64,000 nt of DNA from Prolixibacteraceae bacterium. Its GTDB lineage: Bacteria; Bacteroidota; Bacteroidia; Bacteroidales; Prolixibacteraceae. Shown piece after piece: positions 55,121 through 64,000 of this stretch. Under the pieces are notes generated by a model. It had not been told where the DNA came from and did no database searches. It saw nothing but the letters and a program-made list of their open reading frames with translations. Position 1 is the stretch's first letter, and the number at the start of each line of letters is the position of its first letter. The position numbers were made by a program, and so were the translations under genes. Where the stretch lies: the NCBI GenBank assembly GCA_019856515.1, contig CP082230.1:1736001-1800000 (forward strand). The letters run 5' to 3'.

Positions 55121-56422
55121 ATGATATTCTATAGTACAGAGAACAAAAACAATAAGGTAACACTTAGTCAAGCCGTAATACAAGGACTAGCAGACGATAA
55201 AGGGCTTTTCATGCCAGAAAAGATCAAAGCACTTCCAGCCTCTTTCTTTGAAAACATCTCTTCTATGAGTTTTCAAGAGATGGCTTTCGAAGTAGCCAAA
55301 AACTTCTTCGGAGAAGATATCCCAGAAGAGGCCCTTAAAGACATTGTATACGACACATTGAGTTTCGACACACCTTTGGTTAAAGTAAACGAAAACATTC
55401 ACTCTCTAGAGCTTTTTCACGGCCCTACATTAGCATTTAAAGATGTCGGTGGACGTTTCATGGCTCGTATCCTTAGATACCTTCTAAACGAAGAGAAAGA
55501 GAATGTCAACGTATTGGTTGCAACCTCCGGAGATACTGGTAGTGCTGTGGCCAACGGATTCTACGAAGTCGATGGCATCAAAGTGTTTGTTCTTTATCCT
55601 AAAGGAAAAGTAAGTAACCTACAAGAGAAGCAGTTCACTACCTTAGGACAAAATATCACTGCCCTAGAGATCGACGGAACTTTCGACGATTGCCAAGCAT
55701 TGGTAAAAGAGGCATTTATGGACCAAGACCTAAAGTCGCGCCACAAACTAACATCTGCCAACTCTATCAACGTCGCGCGTTTCTTACCACAGGCTTTCTA
55801 CTACTTCCACGCATGGGCACAACTAAGCGCAGAAGAGAAAGCCAAAGAGGTGGTTGTATCCGTACCTAGTGGTAACCTAGGTAACATCACCGCAGGTATT
55901 ATTGCACAACAAATGGGACTACCTATCCACCGCTTCATTGCTGCCAACAACGAAAACGACGTGGTATACGAATATATCCAAACCGGAGAATATAAGCCAA
56001 GACGATCCGTAGAGACTATTGCCAACGCCATGGACGTAGGAGCACCAAGTAACTTTGCACGTGTCCTAGACCTTTACCAACACGATCATAAGAAAATCAC
56101 AGCAATCCTCGAAGGCGCAAGATATAGCGACCAAGAGATACGTGAAATCATCTTACGAGTAGCCAAAGACCACAACTACATTTGTGATCCTCATGGAGCC
56201 ACTGGATTTGCATCTTTAGAAACAGCCCTAAAAGAAGACCAAGTAGGTATTTTCTTAGAGACAGCCCATCCAGCCAAATTCAACGAAACGATGGAAGACA
56301 TTCTAGGTGACATCGAGATCCCAGAAAAACTAAAAGCCTTCCTCAACAAAGAGAAGAAATCTATTGCGCTATCCAACCAATACAATGACTTCAAAACATT
56401 GATTGATCAGATCGCATTCTAA
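55121..56422 (+). CDS. thrC: Threonine synthase
   Basis: A 433-residue PLP enzyme that turns O-phosphohomoserine into threonine. The PLP lysine is in GPTLAFKDVGGRFMARIL, with ATSGDTGSAVANGFYEVDG for phosphate binding. ITAGIIAQQMGLPIHRFIAANNENDVV and AMDVGAPSNFARVLDL are the usual later blocks. Nothing is missing. It ends the threonine operon, 26 bp before a strong terminator. Confidence 0.96.
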   Translation: MIFYSTENKNNKVTLSQAVIQGLADDKGLFMPEKIKALPASFFENISSMSFQEMAFEVAKNFFGEDIPEEALKDIVYDTLSFDTPLVKVNENIHSLELFHGPTLAFKDVGGRFMARILRYLLNEEKENVNVLVATSGDTGSAVANGFYEVDGIKVFVLYPKGKVSNLQEKQFTTLGQNITALEIDGTFDDCQALVKEAFMDQDLKSRHKLTSANSINVARFLPQAFYYFHAWAQLSAEEKAKEVVVSVPSGNLGNITAGIIAQQMGLPIHRFIAANNENDVVYEYIQTGEYKPRRSVETIANAMDVGAPSNFARVLDLYQHDHKKITAILEGARYSDQEIREIILRVAKDHNYICDPHGATGFASLETALKEDQVGIFLETAHPAKFNETMEDILGDIEIPEKLKAFLNKEKKSIALSNQYNDFKTLIDQIAF

Positions 56423-56447
56423 TACCAATATATTGGACCATATTGGC

Positions 56448-56487
56448 AAAAAAAAGTCGCTACGAACCATTTCATAGCGACTTTTTT
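56448..56487. terminator. Bidirectional terminator after thrC
   Basis: aaaagtcgctacgaa pairs with ttcatagcgactttt with one G-U and a 4-base loop; A-run on the left and T-run on the right make it efficient in both directions. It separates thrC from the convergent KAP NTPase gene. Confidence 0.9.
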
Positions 56488-56554
56488 GGTTTACCATTTT
56501 TGATCAACCCGATAGAAGAATAATGAGATTGTAATATGTTGCTGTCATTTCAAG

Positions 56555-59002
56555 TTAATCATTCTCTAAACTCGGTATATTCTTGCAAAGAATATTCAGC
56601 TTCATTTTCATTAAATCACTTTCTTTCTTTCGGTAATTATTTAAATACCCCACTACTCTGGAATATAATTGAATTTCGATTGTAATCCGACCTCTTCTAA
56701 CACTAAATTCAACCAATATTTTATTCAAAGACCGAACCATTTCATCAATCTTATCAGTGTATTTATCGGATCTTTTAATATAATCTTCTATAACCCGATA
56801 ATCTACCATAGATACAATACATTTCACAAGAACATATATATTTAAATCGTCTTTATATTGCTTATAGAGAGCCTTAAACTTTTCTGTATCAAAACCGCTA
56901 ATAAATCGATCGATAATATGAACATTTAAGAAATCTTTCTCTCCTCCATCTTCTTCTAATCTTTTTTCATCTAACATTAGGACCGCAAAAAGTTGCTCTG
57001 TACTTACACTCTTTTCTTGATCTTCCAGCTCGAAATCTAACAGTGCCCTAAATGTATTCTTTTTTTCATTACTCTGTTCATCTTTACTATCTACGAGTTT
57101 CTTTAGTTTATGTAAATAATTTAAATAGCTCTCAAATTCCTTATCATCCATAAAAGATGATTGTTCTGCCAAATTATAATACAATAAGTAATTCTTATGA
57201 AATCCAATATCTTTCTTTTCGTGATTATAATCTAGTGCTTCGATAAACCTCATATAGGTAATATCATAATCCCCTATCTCATAAATTGCTTGAGCAACCT
57301 TTTCTTTATCAAATACAGGACTTATAAGTTTTAACTTTGATTCATCACTTGCAGTTCTGTAACGTAATGATCTTAAATCTTCACTTTTCTTGATTTCTTG
57401 AGATATCCATATAGCTTGTTTTGGATATCGCTCCATAAACACTTTCATTAACAACAACTGCTCTGTCTCACATAAATTAGATGAAACTGTTTCTGACAAA
57501 CGATTTGCACATAGCGAGATATTTCTTGGTGTATCGAGAAATTCAATTAAATCAAACTCCCGTTCTATTTCATGAACAGTATAATATAAACTACTATTAG
57601 AATCATTCTCTTCCAATTCATTCTTATTTTTTTGTTCAAGAGAATAGTTCCTTAAGTGATTACGCAACTTTTGACCAAACGTAAAATACGATTCGAATTC
57701 AAGTTCTGTTATATTTTCATCACGACCATTCTCTTTTAACTTATCGCTTAAAATATTCCATAATAACTTCCTCTTCTCTCTCTTTGACACCTCAGGCAAA
57801 TTAATACTCAACTGAAAGAATTTTTCTAAATACCGCCTAGACTGGACTTCATTGACAGACATCTTCACAGCAATCTGATTTCTCACATATTCGGGGTCAT
57901 ATGCAACCAAGAAAATTACATTCTTAAAACTACCAGTAACCCTCAATATCTTTAGGCAGGCCATCAGTTCATCACCAGTTAAACGATCCAAATCATCCAT
58001 CGCCACAACAACTTTACGACCTATCTTTGAAATCGAATCATCAACTAACTTAAACTGGGCCTCTAAGTCCCTATTCTCATCAAAAAAACAATCAAACGAA
58101 TTCCATATCTTACCAAGATAACCATTATCTATGGTCATAAGTAGTTGTTTATATCGCTTCAATGAAGAAGCCAAGCCTCCATGATAAGGCTTAAGTTTAA
58201 ATGCCAACGTATTAATAAAATGTATAGACACATCATCTACATTCTTTGCAAACCAAGGTCTATAATCAACCCAAATGATGTCTTTATGCAAATCTCTTGG
58301 GTAAAAATTAATATCATTTTCTAAAGCACTTTGACCATTACAGATGTAATCTTTTAATCCATTTATTACAGAACTTTTACCATTACCCCATGGAGAATTT
58401 ATTCCGATAGATATAGAACGAGAACAATCAAACGCAACAATTTCATCACATAAATTACGCACCAATTGTTGTCTTGAAGGAAAAAGATCTTTATAACTCT
58501 CAACCTCCTTATCAGACAATAATCCAGTACGTTTTTTCTTTTCCGCTTCCTTTTCTCGCTTCTTACATCGAAAGGGACATGAAATTATATACGTAAAAAC
58601 AATAAAAACAACCCATATGTAAAGTCCACAATTTATTAACGATAATTCCTCATTATACTTAATTAAGGAATTATACAATTCCTTCGACAATAACGATGTA
58701 TATATAAATACGTTAAGAATAACACATATTTGAGTAGAAGAAAAATGATAGCTATTTTTCACTAACCGTCGTATATTGAAGGATATAATAAGCAACAACA
58801 AGGATAATGCAATGATTAACTTGATATAACCAAAGCTAGAAAAGGTTGCGGAGTTATTAACGCAGAAATTAGACACAGCCTTCTGAATATTACTTTCATT
58901 AAGTAAATAAAACAAGAAGAGAAAAATAGAAAAGAAGAGCTCTTTCTTATATTTCAACAGACAGTCTTCTAACTTATCAATATAGTTGACATTCTCTGAC
59001 AT
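56555..59002 (-). CDS. KAP-family P-loop NTPase, membrane-associated
   Basis: An 815-residue KAP ATPase. Four hydrophobic segments (about 22-36, 58-76, 92-106, 125-141) interrupt the N-terminal part, the usual position for the KAP membrane insertion. Walker A GINSPWGNGKSS is at about 200-211, and Walker B VVVAMDDLDRLTGDELMACL near 333-352 with the following FLVAYDPEYVRNQI. A long charged helical region follows. Bacterial KAP NTPases include PifA, which excludes phage, so a defence or stress role is possible. It stands alone next to repeat-rich DNA. Confidence 0.9.
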   Translation of the reverse strand: MSENVNYIDKLEDCLLKYKKELFFSIFLFLFYLLNESNIQKAVSNFCVNNSATFSSFGYIKLIIALSLLLLIISFNIRRLVKNSYHFSSTQICVILNVFIYTSLLSKELYNSLIKYNEELSLINCGLYIWVVFIVFTYIISCPFRCKKREKEAEKKKRTGLLSDKEVESYKDLFPSRQQLVRNLCDEIVAFDCSRSISIGINSPWGNGKSSVINGLKDYICNGQSALENDINFYPRDLHKDIIWVDYRPWFAKNVDDVSIHFINTLAFKLKPYHGGLASSLKRYKQLLMTIDNGYLGKIWNSFDCFFDENRDLEAQFKLVDDSISKIGRKVVVAMDDLDRLTGDELMACLKILRVTGSFKNVIFLVAYDPEYVRNQIAVKMSVNEVQSRRYLEKFFQLSINLPEVSKREKRKLLWNILSDKLKENGRDENITELEFESYFTFGQKLRNHLRNYSLEQKNKNELEENDSNSSLYYTVHEIEREFDLIEFLDTPRNISLCANRLSETVSSNLCETEQLLLMKVFMERYPKQAIWISQEIKKSEDLRSLRYRTASDESKLKLISPVFDKEKVAQAIYEIGDYDITYMRFIEALDYNHEKKDIGFHKNYLLYYNLAEQSSFMDDKEFESYLNYLHKLKKLVDSKDEQSNEKKNTFRALLDFELEDQEKSVSTEQLFAVLMLDEKRLEEDGGEKDFLNVHIIDRFISGFDTEKFKALYKQYKDDLNIYVLVKCIVSMVDYRVIEDYIKRSDKYTDKIDEMVRSLNKILVEFSVRRGRITIEIQLYSRVVGYLNNYRKKESDLMKMKLNILCKNIPSLEND

Positions 59003-59146
59003 GAGTCGTAAAATCGTTTAAAATGTAATGGATAATAGAAATATACTCCCAAAAGCATATTTAACAAAAGTAAACAAAAATAGCTATACTTAACAATATA
59101 CTAACTTCATCACTCCTCATTAATTCCAAATCCGACACACACAGAT

Positions 59147-59446
59147 GTGACAATCAATTGACACAAACCATCACAATCCAATGTCGATTTATATGATGGT
59201 GGGGTCAGGCCTTCAGCCCTTCGTGTTGGGGATATTTTATTACCCAAGGCTCATTTCTATGCTGCGCCACCGCGCAACATAGAAATTTCACCATTGGGCT
59301 ATGTTCGGTTTCCCTTTCAGGGAAAGTTGCAGTCATAGTCATTTGAACTATATGGTATCCAAGGTTATCCATACAAATACAACGCGAAATACGTGCCAAT
59401 GAATTGGCACAAACTACGCAACCCAACGTCAACGAAAGATGATAGG
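59147..59446. repeat. Degenerate direct repeats flanking an inverted REP-like copy
   Basis: 59147-59200 and 59393-59446 share gtg[a/c]caat[c/g]aattg[a/g]cac, then aaac.a.[c/g]caa and caa.gtc. Each contains its own small palindrome (gtgccaatgaattggcac in the second). A copy of the palindrome in reverse orientation is at about 60946-60961. They may mark the ends of an old unit. Confidence 0.55.
59237..59335 (-). repeat. REP-like palindromic copy, reverse orientation
   Basis: Reads as the reverse complement of the 116-bp unit at 59491: shared are acccaaggctcatt, a hairpin tatgctgcgc/gcgcaacata, tttcacc.ttgggcta and a second hairpin ccctttcaggg. Sequence identity is moderate but both stems are kept. 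Confidence 0.6.
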
Positions 59447-59490
59447 TATGTAAATAACAATGGAATCGTCATTCATTTTTCGTAATAGTA

Positions 59491-59728
59491 AATCACCATT
59501 ATTTCAACCAGCCCCGAATGGGGCGACCGAACCTAGCCCAACGGTGAAATGAATATGTAGCGCGGATGCGCTGCATAAGAATGAGCCTTGGGTACAACAT
59601 ACCACGAATCACCATTATTTCAACCAGCCCCGAATGGGGCGACCGAACCTAGCCCAATGGTGAAATGAATATGTAGCGCGGATGTGCTACATAAGAATGA
59701 GCCTTGGGTACAACATACCACGAATCAC
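59491..59728 (+). repeat. Tandem pair of 116-bp REP-like units
   Basis: Copies 59491-59606 and 59607-59722 differ at three bases and are followed by the first bases of a third. Each unit has the hairpin gccccgaatggggc and a second hairpin tgtagcgc...gcgctgca. Two of the three changes (gcgctgca to gtgctaca) keep that second stem paired by wobble or restored pairs. Conserved structure rather than sequence suggests RNA function. Confidence 0.75.
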
Positions 59729-60069
59729 ACATATCATATTTCTTGTCGTAATATTTTCTTTTAGTACTTATCATTCAGTATAGATAGTTGCTTAACTAAA
59801 TTGCAATATATGTGACAGCACAACCCCTTTACAAGAAGACCTGAACTAAGAATAAAAGAATAGAGAAGACTCATTAAAATATGATATAGGTCATGAAAGA
59901 CACCTTAATTACACTTCACCATACCCATTAAAAAACAACTTAACATCTCCACTTATAACAATGATTGGGTGTGATCTATGAAAAAAAAATTACATCTTTA
60001 TATGTAACCCCTTACAAGACAACTGCATAAAACCTATTATGCAAAACTAACATTAATCTATAAAACAAA

Positions 60070-60633
60070 ATGCAACACCTTTTCACTATCGTACTATTAT
60101 TATTGCGTCCAGCAATTTCTTTTACACAAAACATTGACAAGCTCATTCTCACCTCTAAAGGTTTTATTTCAAAAAAAACACATCACGATTATATCATACT
60201 TAAATTAGAGAATCAGACCAAAGAAACCCTTTACAAGAAATCTTTAATCTGCTTCAACTCAATATACAAATCTCCCAAAGATGTAATTAGTAAAGTTGAC
60301 AATGAACTTATAACCATCCACGAAGTGGCAAGAAATTGTATTCGAAGGAAACGTCATGAATTTAATATGGATTATTCACTTACACTTAGGTTTAAAGATG
60401 GAAAAATAAAGATTGAACAGCCACATTTCGAACTCACCTCTTACAACCGTACTAAACAGACATTACATTTAAGGTGGGATAAGTTCAGTTTCTATGGTTC
60501 TGATCTTGGAATTTACGGTAGAAAGAATAAGATCAAATCTCCTCAAGCAAAAAAAGATTTAGAACATTTCTTCAATGAGTATATTGAAAAAATCACCATA
60601 AACCTTTCAAATAGTGATTCGGATAATTGGTAA
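60070..60633 (+). CDS. Small exported protein of unknown function
   Basis: A 187-residue protein. A signal peptide covers the start (FTIVLLLLRPAISFTQ). The mature part has mixed strands and charged stretches (HEFNMDYSLTLRFKDGKIKI, KKDLEHFFNEYIEKITINL), faintly like DUF4468-type domains of Bacteroidota, but I cannot assign it. It is probably periplasmic. Repeat DNA lies on both sides and there is no operon partner. Confidence 0.6.
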   Translation: MQHLFTIVLLLLRPAISFTQNIDKLILTSKGFISKKTHHDYIILKLENQTKETLYKKSLICFNSIYKSPKDVISKVDNELITIHEVARNCIRRKRHEFNMDYSLTLRFKDGKIKIEQPHFELTSYNRTKQTLHLRWDKFSFYGSDLGIYGRKNKIKSPQAKKDLEHFFNEYIEKITINLSNSDSDNW

Positions 60634-61250
60634 AGTTATTTTCTTCTGAAGTTCATTTTAAGAAGATTTACAACTCACCCTGTAGCAAATAAAACAGCTA
60701 CAACATTGACCTCATTTAGTCTCATAAGGGCTCCACAATCTGAGCCCTAGAGGCTTTTGAACATTTGGACTTCCCTCTTCGAATTCCGCAAGCCTGCGGG
60801 GACCGATAAGCTCCAGCTCAGCACCATAGTCCATCTCCAACGAAAACAGCACCTTTAACCAATCCAATCTTTGTAATATCCAGATATTTTACTTCTTGAA
60901 TTAGGAAAAACTATCCATTCGAAATCTATTATGACATAAATTGTGCCAATTCATTGGAACGAGAGAGACATCTAACAACAATCAAATCTATCATTAGAAC
61001 AGGCAAAAAAAACTTGTATCATAGAGAAAATTGCTATATCGTTTTACTCGTATTTTAGACACGAGCATCGTATCTCTACGAGACATAAAACCTTTACATC
61101 TTTGTAGTTCTTTTTTATTTCCTATCCATCAAAACGTTATCTCATATTCTACGAAAGGTTTATGGTGATGTCAAAAAAATATAGTTTTCATCACCAATAA
61201 ATTAAAGATTACTTATTAACTTCAATCTATTATAACCTAATTAATATATT
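60634..61250. other. 617-bp noncoding region with small hairpins
   Basis: Two compact stems are seen: gggctc...gagccc (60728-60747) and ccgcaagcctgcgg (60786-60799). Another reversed copy of the ccaattcattgg motif lies near 60946. They resemble a decayed relative of the repeats at 59147-59728. No gene is supported. Confidence 0.55.
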
Positions 61251-61688
61251 ATGACAATAGAAGATTTTATAGAATCTGCTACTCCTTACGCAGCAGATAG
61301 AGGCCAGTGGTATTATGAATCGGGTGCACTACACGACTTTGTAAAACACAACGACCACCAATACAGTGCAAAAGTAAAAGCTCTGACAAACGATTTTACT
61401 GTAGAACTAAAATTAGATCAAAATAGTCATATCTCAACCTACAAATGTAACTGTTGTGATCAGCACATTGCATGCAAACACCTTGTTGCTTTGGCTTTTA
61501 GGGTAGCATATGACCCAGATTTTGATAAAACGGAAGATTCGAAACTAAATACTGAGTTCTTGGACGATCTCAGGAATTGTTGCGAACAATATATGGCACA
61601 ACTAAAAGAGAAAGGTGAAACGCCTACATCAATGTATAATCCACGTTACAATTCACATAAAGAAAGTAGTAAATTCGATATCGAATAG
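61251..61688 (+). CDS. SWIM zinc-finger protein
   Basis: A 145-residue protein with an SWIM domain: C66-x-C68-x6-C75-x-H77 in KCNCCDQHIACKHLVALAF. The preceding region (DRGQWYYESGALHDFV) is the family's helix-strand lead. SWIM domains bind DNA or proteins and occur with SNF2 helicases. The 63416 protein has the same Cys/His at the same positions and similar start MTI-DF, so they are paralogues. A hairpin terminator follows. Confidence 0.88.
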   Translation: MTIEDFIESATPYAADRGQWYYESGALHDFVKHNDHQYSAKVKALTNDFTVELKLDQNSHISTYKCNCCDQHIACKHLVALAFRVAYDPDFDKTEDSKLNTEFLDDLRNCCEQYMAQLKEKGETPTSMYNPRYNSHKESSKFDIE

Positions 61689-61703
61689 AATGATCCAGAA
61701 ATC

Positions 61704-61753
61704 AACCATAACGATGGGAATAATAAAATAGACTTCTTCCCATTGCTATGGTT
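61704..61753 (+). terminator. Hairpin after the first SWIM gene
   Basis: aaccataacgatggg (61704-61718) pairs with cccattgctatggtt (61739-61753) at 13 of 15 positions. The T-tract is weak (attaata), so it may work poorly. Confidence 0.55.
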
Positions 61754-61905
61754 ATTAATACAAATACTTTCGTGGGATATTTAAAGTTAGAGTCCTTTTA
61801 TCGACTATAAGATAGTTTTATGAAAAAATATATGCATACAAAGATCGAATGTGTATAGTATATTTTTCTTTCTTTTGTAAGGAATAAAAACATAAAACAT
61901 AAGTG

Positions 61906-63318
61906 ATGATCACAATAGAAAAACTTTGGAAAAGATACATTAAAGAAAATGGCCTAAATATTTATGATGATGCTTGTGAATACTTCTCTCAAGAAATTAC
62001 AAATAAAGCAAAAGAGGAGTATGATCTTGTTGAGATGGTTATTGAGATAATGGGGCGACTCAAGGAGGAAACAGAATTCGATAAAGCGGCAAAATTTGTT
62101 GAAACAGTAAAAGCAAATAATCCTGATTTCTACAAAAAAGAAGTCTTTCTTTATGCGGATAAATTCTTAATCACATATTACTCTTTTAAACAAGAGTATG
62201 AAAAGCTAAAGGAGACATTTAAATTTTACGACAATGATCCATTACAGGATTACGATCTTTTTCTGACAGTCTTCAACAAACTTATATATACACAGCAAAC
62301 TGAACTTTTATCTCATACTATTACAAAGAATTTAGACAAGGTCATAGCTTGTGATACGCTAATTGAGGGTGCAGAAAAAGAATTACAAATAACGAAAGGG
62401 AATCTCTTAGGGCAAGAAATTTATGAAAAATTCAAGGGAGCTCCAGAACAACTCTCTATTGCAAGAAAAAAAACATCCAAATATGATCTTTTTGGAGAAG
62501 AATTCGATCCATTTTTTGTTTCCCCAATGATTGGGCTCAAAGAAATTGAAAAACGACCAAGGGATGAAGCCTTTATCATCCTTAACATCTATTTCAATCG
62601 TTATATGCATAACAAAGGAGTCCCATTTTATTTATCTACAGAAATCGCTATTCTTTTAGAACGCTACTTCTCGAAAGCAAATGCTAGAATCAAAAAGATT
62701 GAAAAATATAGTGACATCGATGTGGATTCATTTGAAGAGACCATAACAAATACGACCAACAAATTTCTTTTTACTGATGAGGTAAAGGTTATAGTTGCTT
62801 ATTGGGGAAGTGTATATTTTTATGATTTTCTACACGAACATAACTTTATCTCACAAGCTTCTCATCAGAAAAATCAAGAAGCCATCATGGAGCTTAAAGC
62901 TCGTGCTATTGTCGAATATTTTCCATCTTTATGGAAGGCAAACTTTGTTCATCATTGGCCTAAGCCGGATTTTGTGTCGGAGAATGAATTTATCTATGAA
63001 AATAAACTTTTCCATAAAAGTGCCGAAATAAAGAACAGTCCTTTTAATGAAATTAAAGATCAATTGGGCGAAGAGATTTCACAGTTGGGAGCTTTGGCTG
63101 ATTATATCGAAAATGTCAAAGAGAAGGAAATTAACACTTCACTTCTTGATAAAATCTTCGGTCAAAAAAACATGCCAATGAGCGACACAAAACAAAAAAA
63201 AGTTAATCAAGTCATTCATAATGGAGAACTACCATTTGTTCATGAAACGAAGAAGGTAGGGCGTAATGAACCTTGTCCTTGTGGCAGTGGTAAGAAATAT
63301 AAAAAATGTTGTGGATAA
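61906..63318 (+). CDS. SEC-C motif protein between two SWIM genes
   Basis: 470 residues from ATG 61906. The first 440 residues are mostly helical with no family that I recognize (for example [23 protein letters not shown]-like). The end [20 protein letters not shown] is a complete SEC-C zinc motif, which often helps proteins bind SecB, chaperones or nucleic acid. It lies between the SWIM genes, so a shared function is likely. No membrane helices. Confidence 0.85.
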   Translation: MITIEKLWKRYIKENGLNIYDDACEYFSQEITNKAKEEYDLVEMVIEIMGRLKEETEFDKAAKFVETVKANNPDFYKKEVFLYADKFLITYYSFKQEYEKLKETFKFYDNDPLQDYDLFLTVFNKLIYTQQTELLSHTITKNLDKVIACDTLIEGAEKELQITKGNLLGQEIYEKFKGAPEQLSIARKKTSKYDLFGEEFDPFFVSPMIGLKEIEKRPRDEAFIILNIYFNRYMHNKGVPFYLSTEIAILLERYFSKANARIKKIEKYSDIDVDSFEETITNTTNKFLFTDEVKVIVAYWGSVYFYDFLHEHNFISQASHQKNQEAIMELKARAIVEYFPSLWKANFVHHWPKPDFVSENEFIYENKLFHKSAEIKNSPFNEIKDQLGEEISQLGALADYIENVKEKEINTSLLDKIFGQKNMPMSDTKQKKVNQVIHNGELPFVHETKKVGRNEPCPCGSGKKYKKCCG

Positions 63319-63327
63319 ATAACACGG

Positions 63328-63361
63328 TTCTCAAAGAGGGAAACGATCTTCTCTTTGAGAA
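63328..63361 (+). terminator. Hairpin after the SEC-C gene
   Basis: ttctcaaagag (63328-63338) pairs perfectly with ctctttgagaa (63351-63361). No T-run follows, so termination is uncertain. Confidence 0.5.
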
Positions 63362-63415
63362 TATCTAATTATATGCCCGCCCCAAATGCATCTTTAATCA
63401 TAACATAAAGGTATT

Positions 63416-64000
63416 ATGACAATAAACGATTTTCTTCAACAAATATATCCCGAGATACTAGAAAGAGGTCAGAAGTATTACGAAATGGGTTATATTAGAT
63501 ACATAGACCAAATAAATAAAACCAATTGGCATGGAGAAGTAGAAGGCAATTATGGGAACTATAACATCATGTTTAAGATGGACAACAATAATAATATTAC
63601 CAATTATAACTGTGACTGTCCATATGATGATGGGATCTGTAAACATCTCGCTGCTGTTGCTCTAAAAATGGAAGAAGAGAAACTTATTGAGCATCAAACA
63701 GAAGTGACAATACAAAATAGTTGGCAACACATAATTGAAAATGCATCTCTTGATGAACTCCGAGATTTTATGATAGAGTACGGTAATCGAAATGGTGAAT
63801 TCAGACATCAAGTTCAGGTGATGTTAGCAAAATCAGACCTTACGGAAGGAGAAACCAGTATTGAATACCATCAACGTATCGTTGAAGGTATTTTTGAAAA
63901 GTATAGTTATGATGGCTATTTTAATTATCGTGATATGTTTAACCTTGATTGTGACATATCAGACATACAACAAAAAACGGATGGTTATTGCAAAAAAGAG
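63416..64000 (+). CDS. SWIM zinc-finger protein, cut by window end
   Basis: 195 codons to the edge, in frame. SWIM finger C66-x-C68-x6-C75-x-H77 in YNCDCPYDDGICKHLAAVAL, identical in position to the 61251 protein. The following region is long and helical (WQHIIENASLDELRDFMIEY), as in larger SWIM proteins. The gene probably runs far beyond 64000; an SNF2 helicase or another partner may follow. Confidence 0.88.
   Translation, partial: MTINDFLQQIYPEILERGQKYYEMGYIRYIDQINKTNWHGEVEGNYGNYNIMFKMDNNNNITNYNCDCPYDDGICKHLAAVALKMEEEKLIEHQTEVTIQNSWQHIIENASLDELRDFMIEYGNRNGEFRHQVQVMLAKSDLTEGETSIEYHQRIVEGIFEKYSYDGYFNYRDMFNLDCDISDIQQKTDGYCKKE

Larger units (their letters stand above)
59003..60069. other. 1.07-kb repeat-rich noncoding region
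   Basis: Contains the REP-like copies at 59237-59335 and 59491-59728 and direct repeats at 59147 and 59393. A 75-codon frame across 59205-59432 is an accidental reading of one repeat. From 59740 to 60069 there is AT-rich DNA with the promoter of the small exported protein; no other feature is seen. Confidence 0.7.

Noticed and set aside
59205..59432. 75-codon frame with several Cys
   Set aside because: Falls wholly within repeat DNA; Bacteroidota repeats often give such false frames.

Overview
The window reads as chromosomal DNA of a low-GC, probably marine, polysaccharide-degrading member of the Bacteroidota (a Marinilabiliales/Prolixibacteraceae-like organism is my best guess; no marker was compared with a database). 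Supporting signs are the DUF5686 outer-membrane protein, DUF1080 and Gfo/Idh/MocA sugar genes, a GH18 chitinase next to a sulfatase, TAnnTTTG-type -7 elements with few Shine-Dalgarno sites, and the thrA / apgM-type kinase / thrC operon.

Layout. 1-7520: a MacB-type tripartite exporter operon (TolC, adaptor, ATPase, permease; minus strand) diverges from an NtrC-like regulator and its histidine kinase; the gap between them holds a sigma-54-like promoter and a dyad. 7521-9136: long hairpins, a thioredoxin gene and a decayed DUF1080 fragment. 9155-20219: a DUF5686 protein, then a six-gene minus-strand sugar operon (Tat-exported Gfo/Idh/MocA, HEAT-DUF1080, DoxX, a second Tat Gfo/Idh/MocA, a cytosolic Gfo/Idh/MocA, lipoprotein DUF1080) that ends at a clear terminator. 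20695-26170: a membrane-spanning fusion regulator (degenerate PI-PLC-like, LamG, TM, winged helix, BTAD), a GH18 chitinase and a sulfatase. 26653-31835: a small barrel protein, a membrane AraC regulator, an exported protein, acyltransferase 3 and a beta-propeller lipoprotein.

32218-34014: a thiol/metal module with two thioredoxins, two small membrane proteins, an HMA domain and a ferredoxin. 34139-35689: a structured noncoding element and a complete 1350-bp IS4-family element with terminal inverted repeats and a 5-bp target duplication. 35758-42766: sulfur assimilation (DUF2061, siroheme synthase, CysJ, CysI, CysD, CysN), preceded by an unlisted 26-codon leader peptide with nine Cys and five Met codons and an intrinsic terminator. 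This looks like a cysteine-responsive transcription attenuator and is the strongest regulatory discovery in the window. 42857-48442: an acetylesterase-like lipoprotein, a barrel protein, an SLC12-like transporter and a CAT-like acyltransferase. 49545-56487: bcp, recA and the threonine operon. 56555-64000: a KAP P-loop NTPase, a field of structured repeats, a small exported protein and an SWIM / SEC-C / SWIM gene group that runs off the end.

How the parts fit: the carbohydrate region suggests oxidation-based (3-keto) glycoside processing under a one-component membrane regulator. Sulfate released by a sulfatase could enter CysDN/CysJI, but no cysH or cysC is present here. All functional statements rest on motif recognition by eye.
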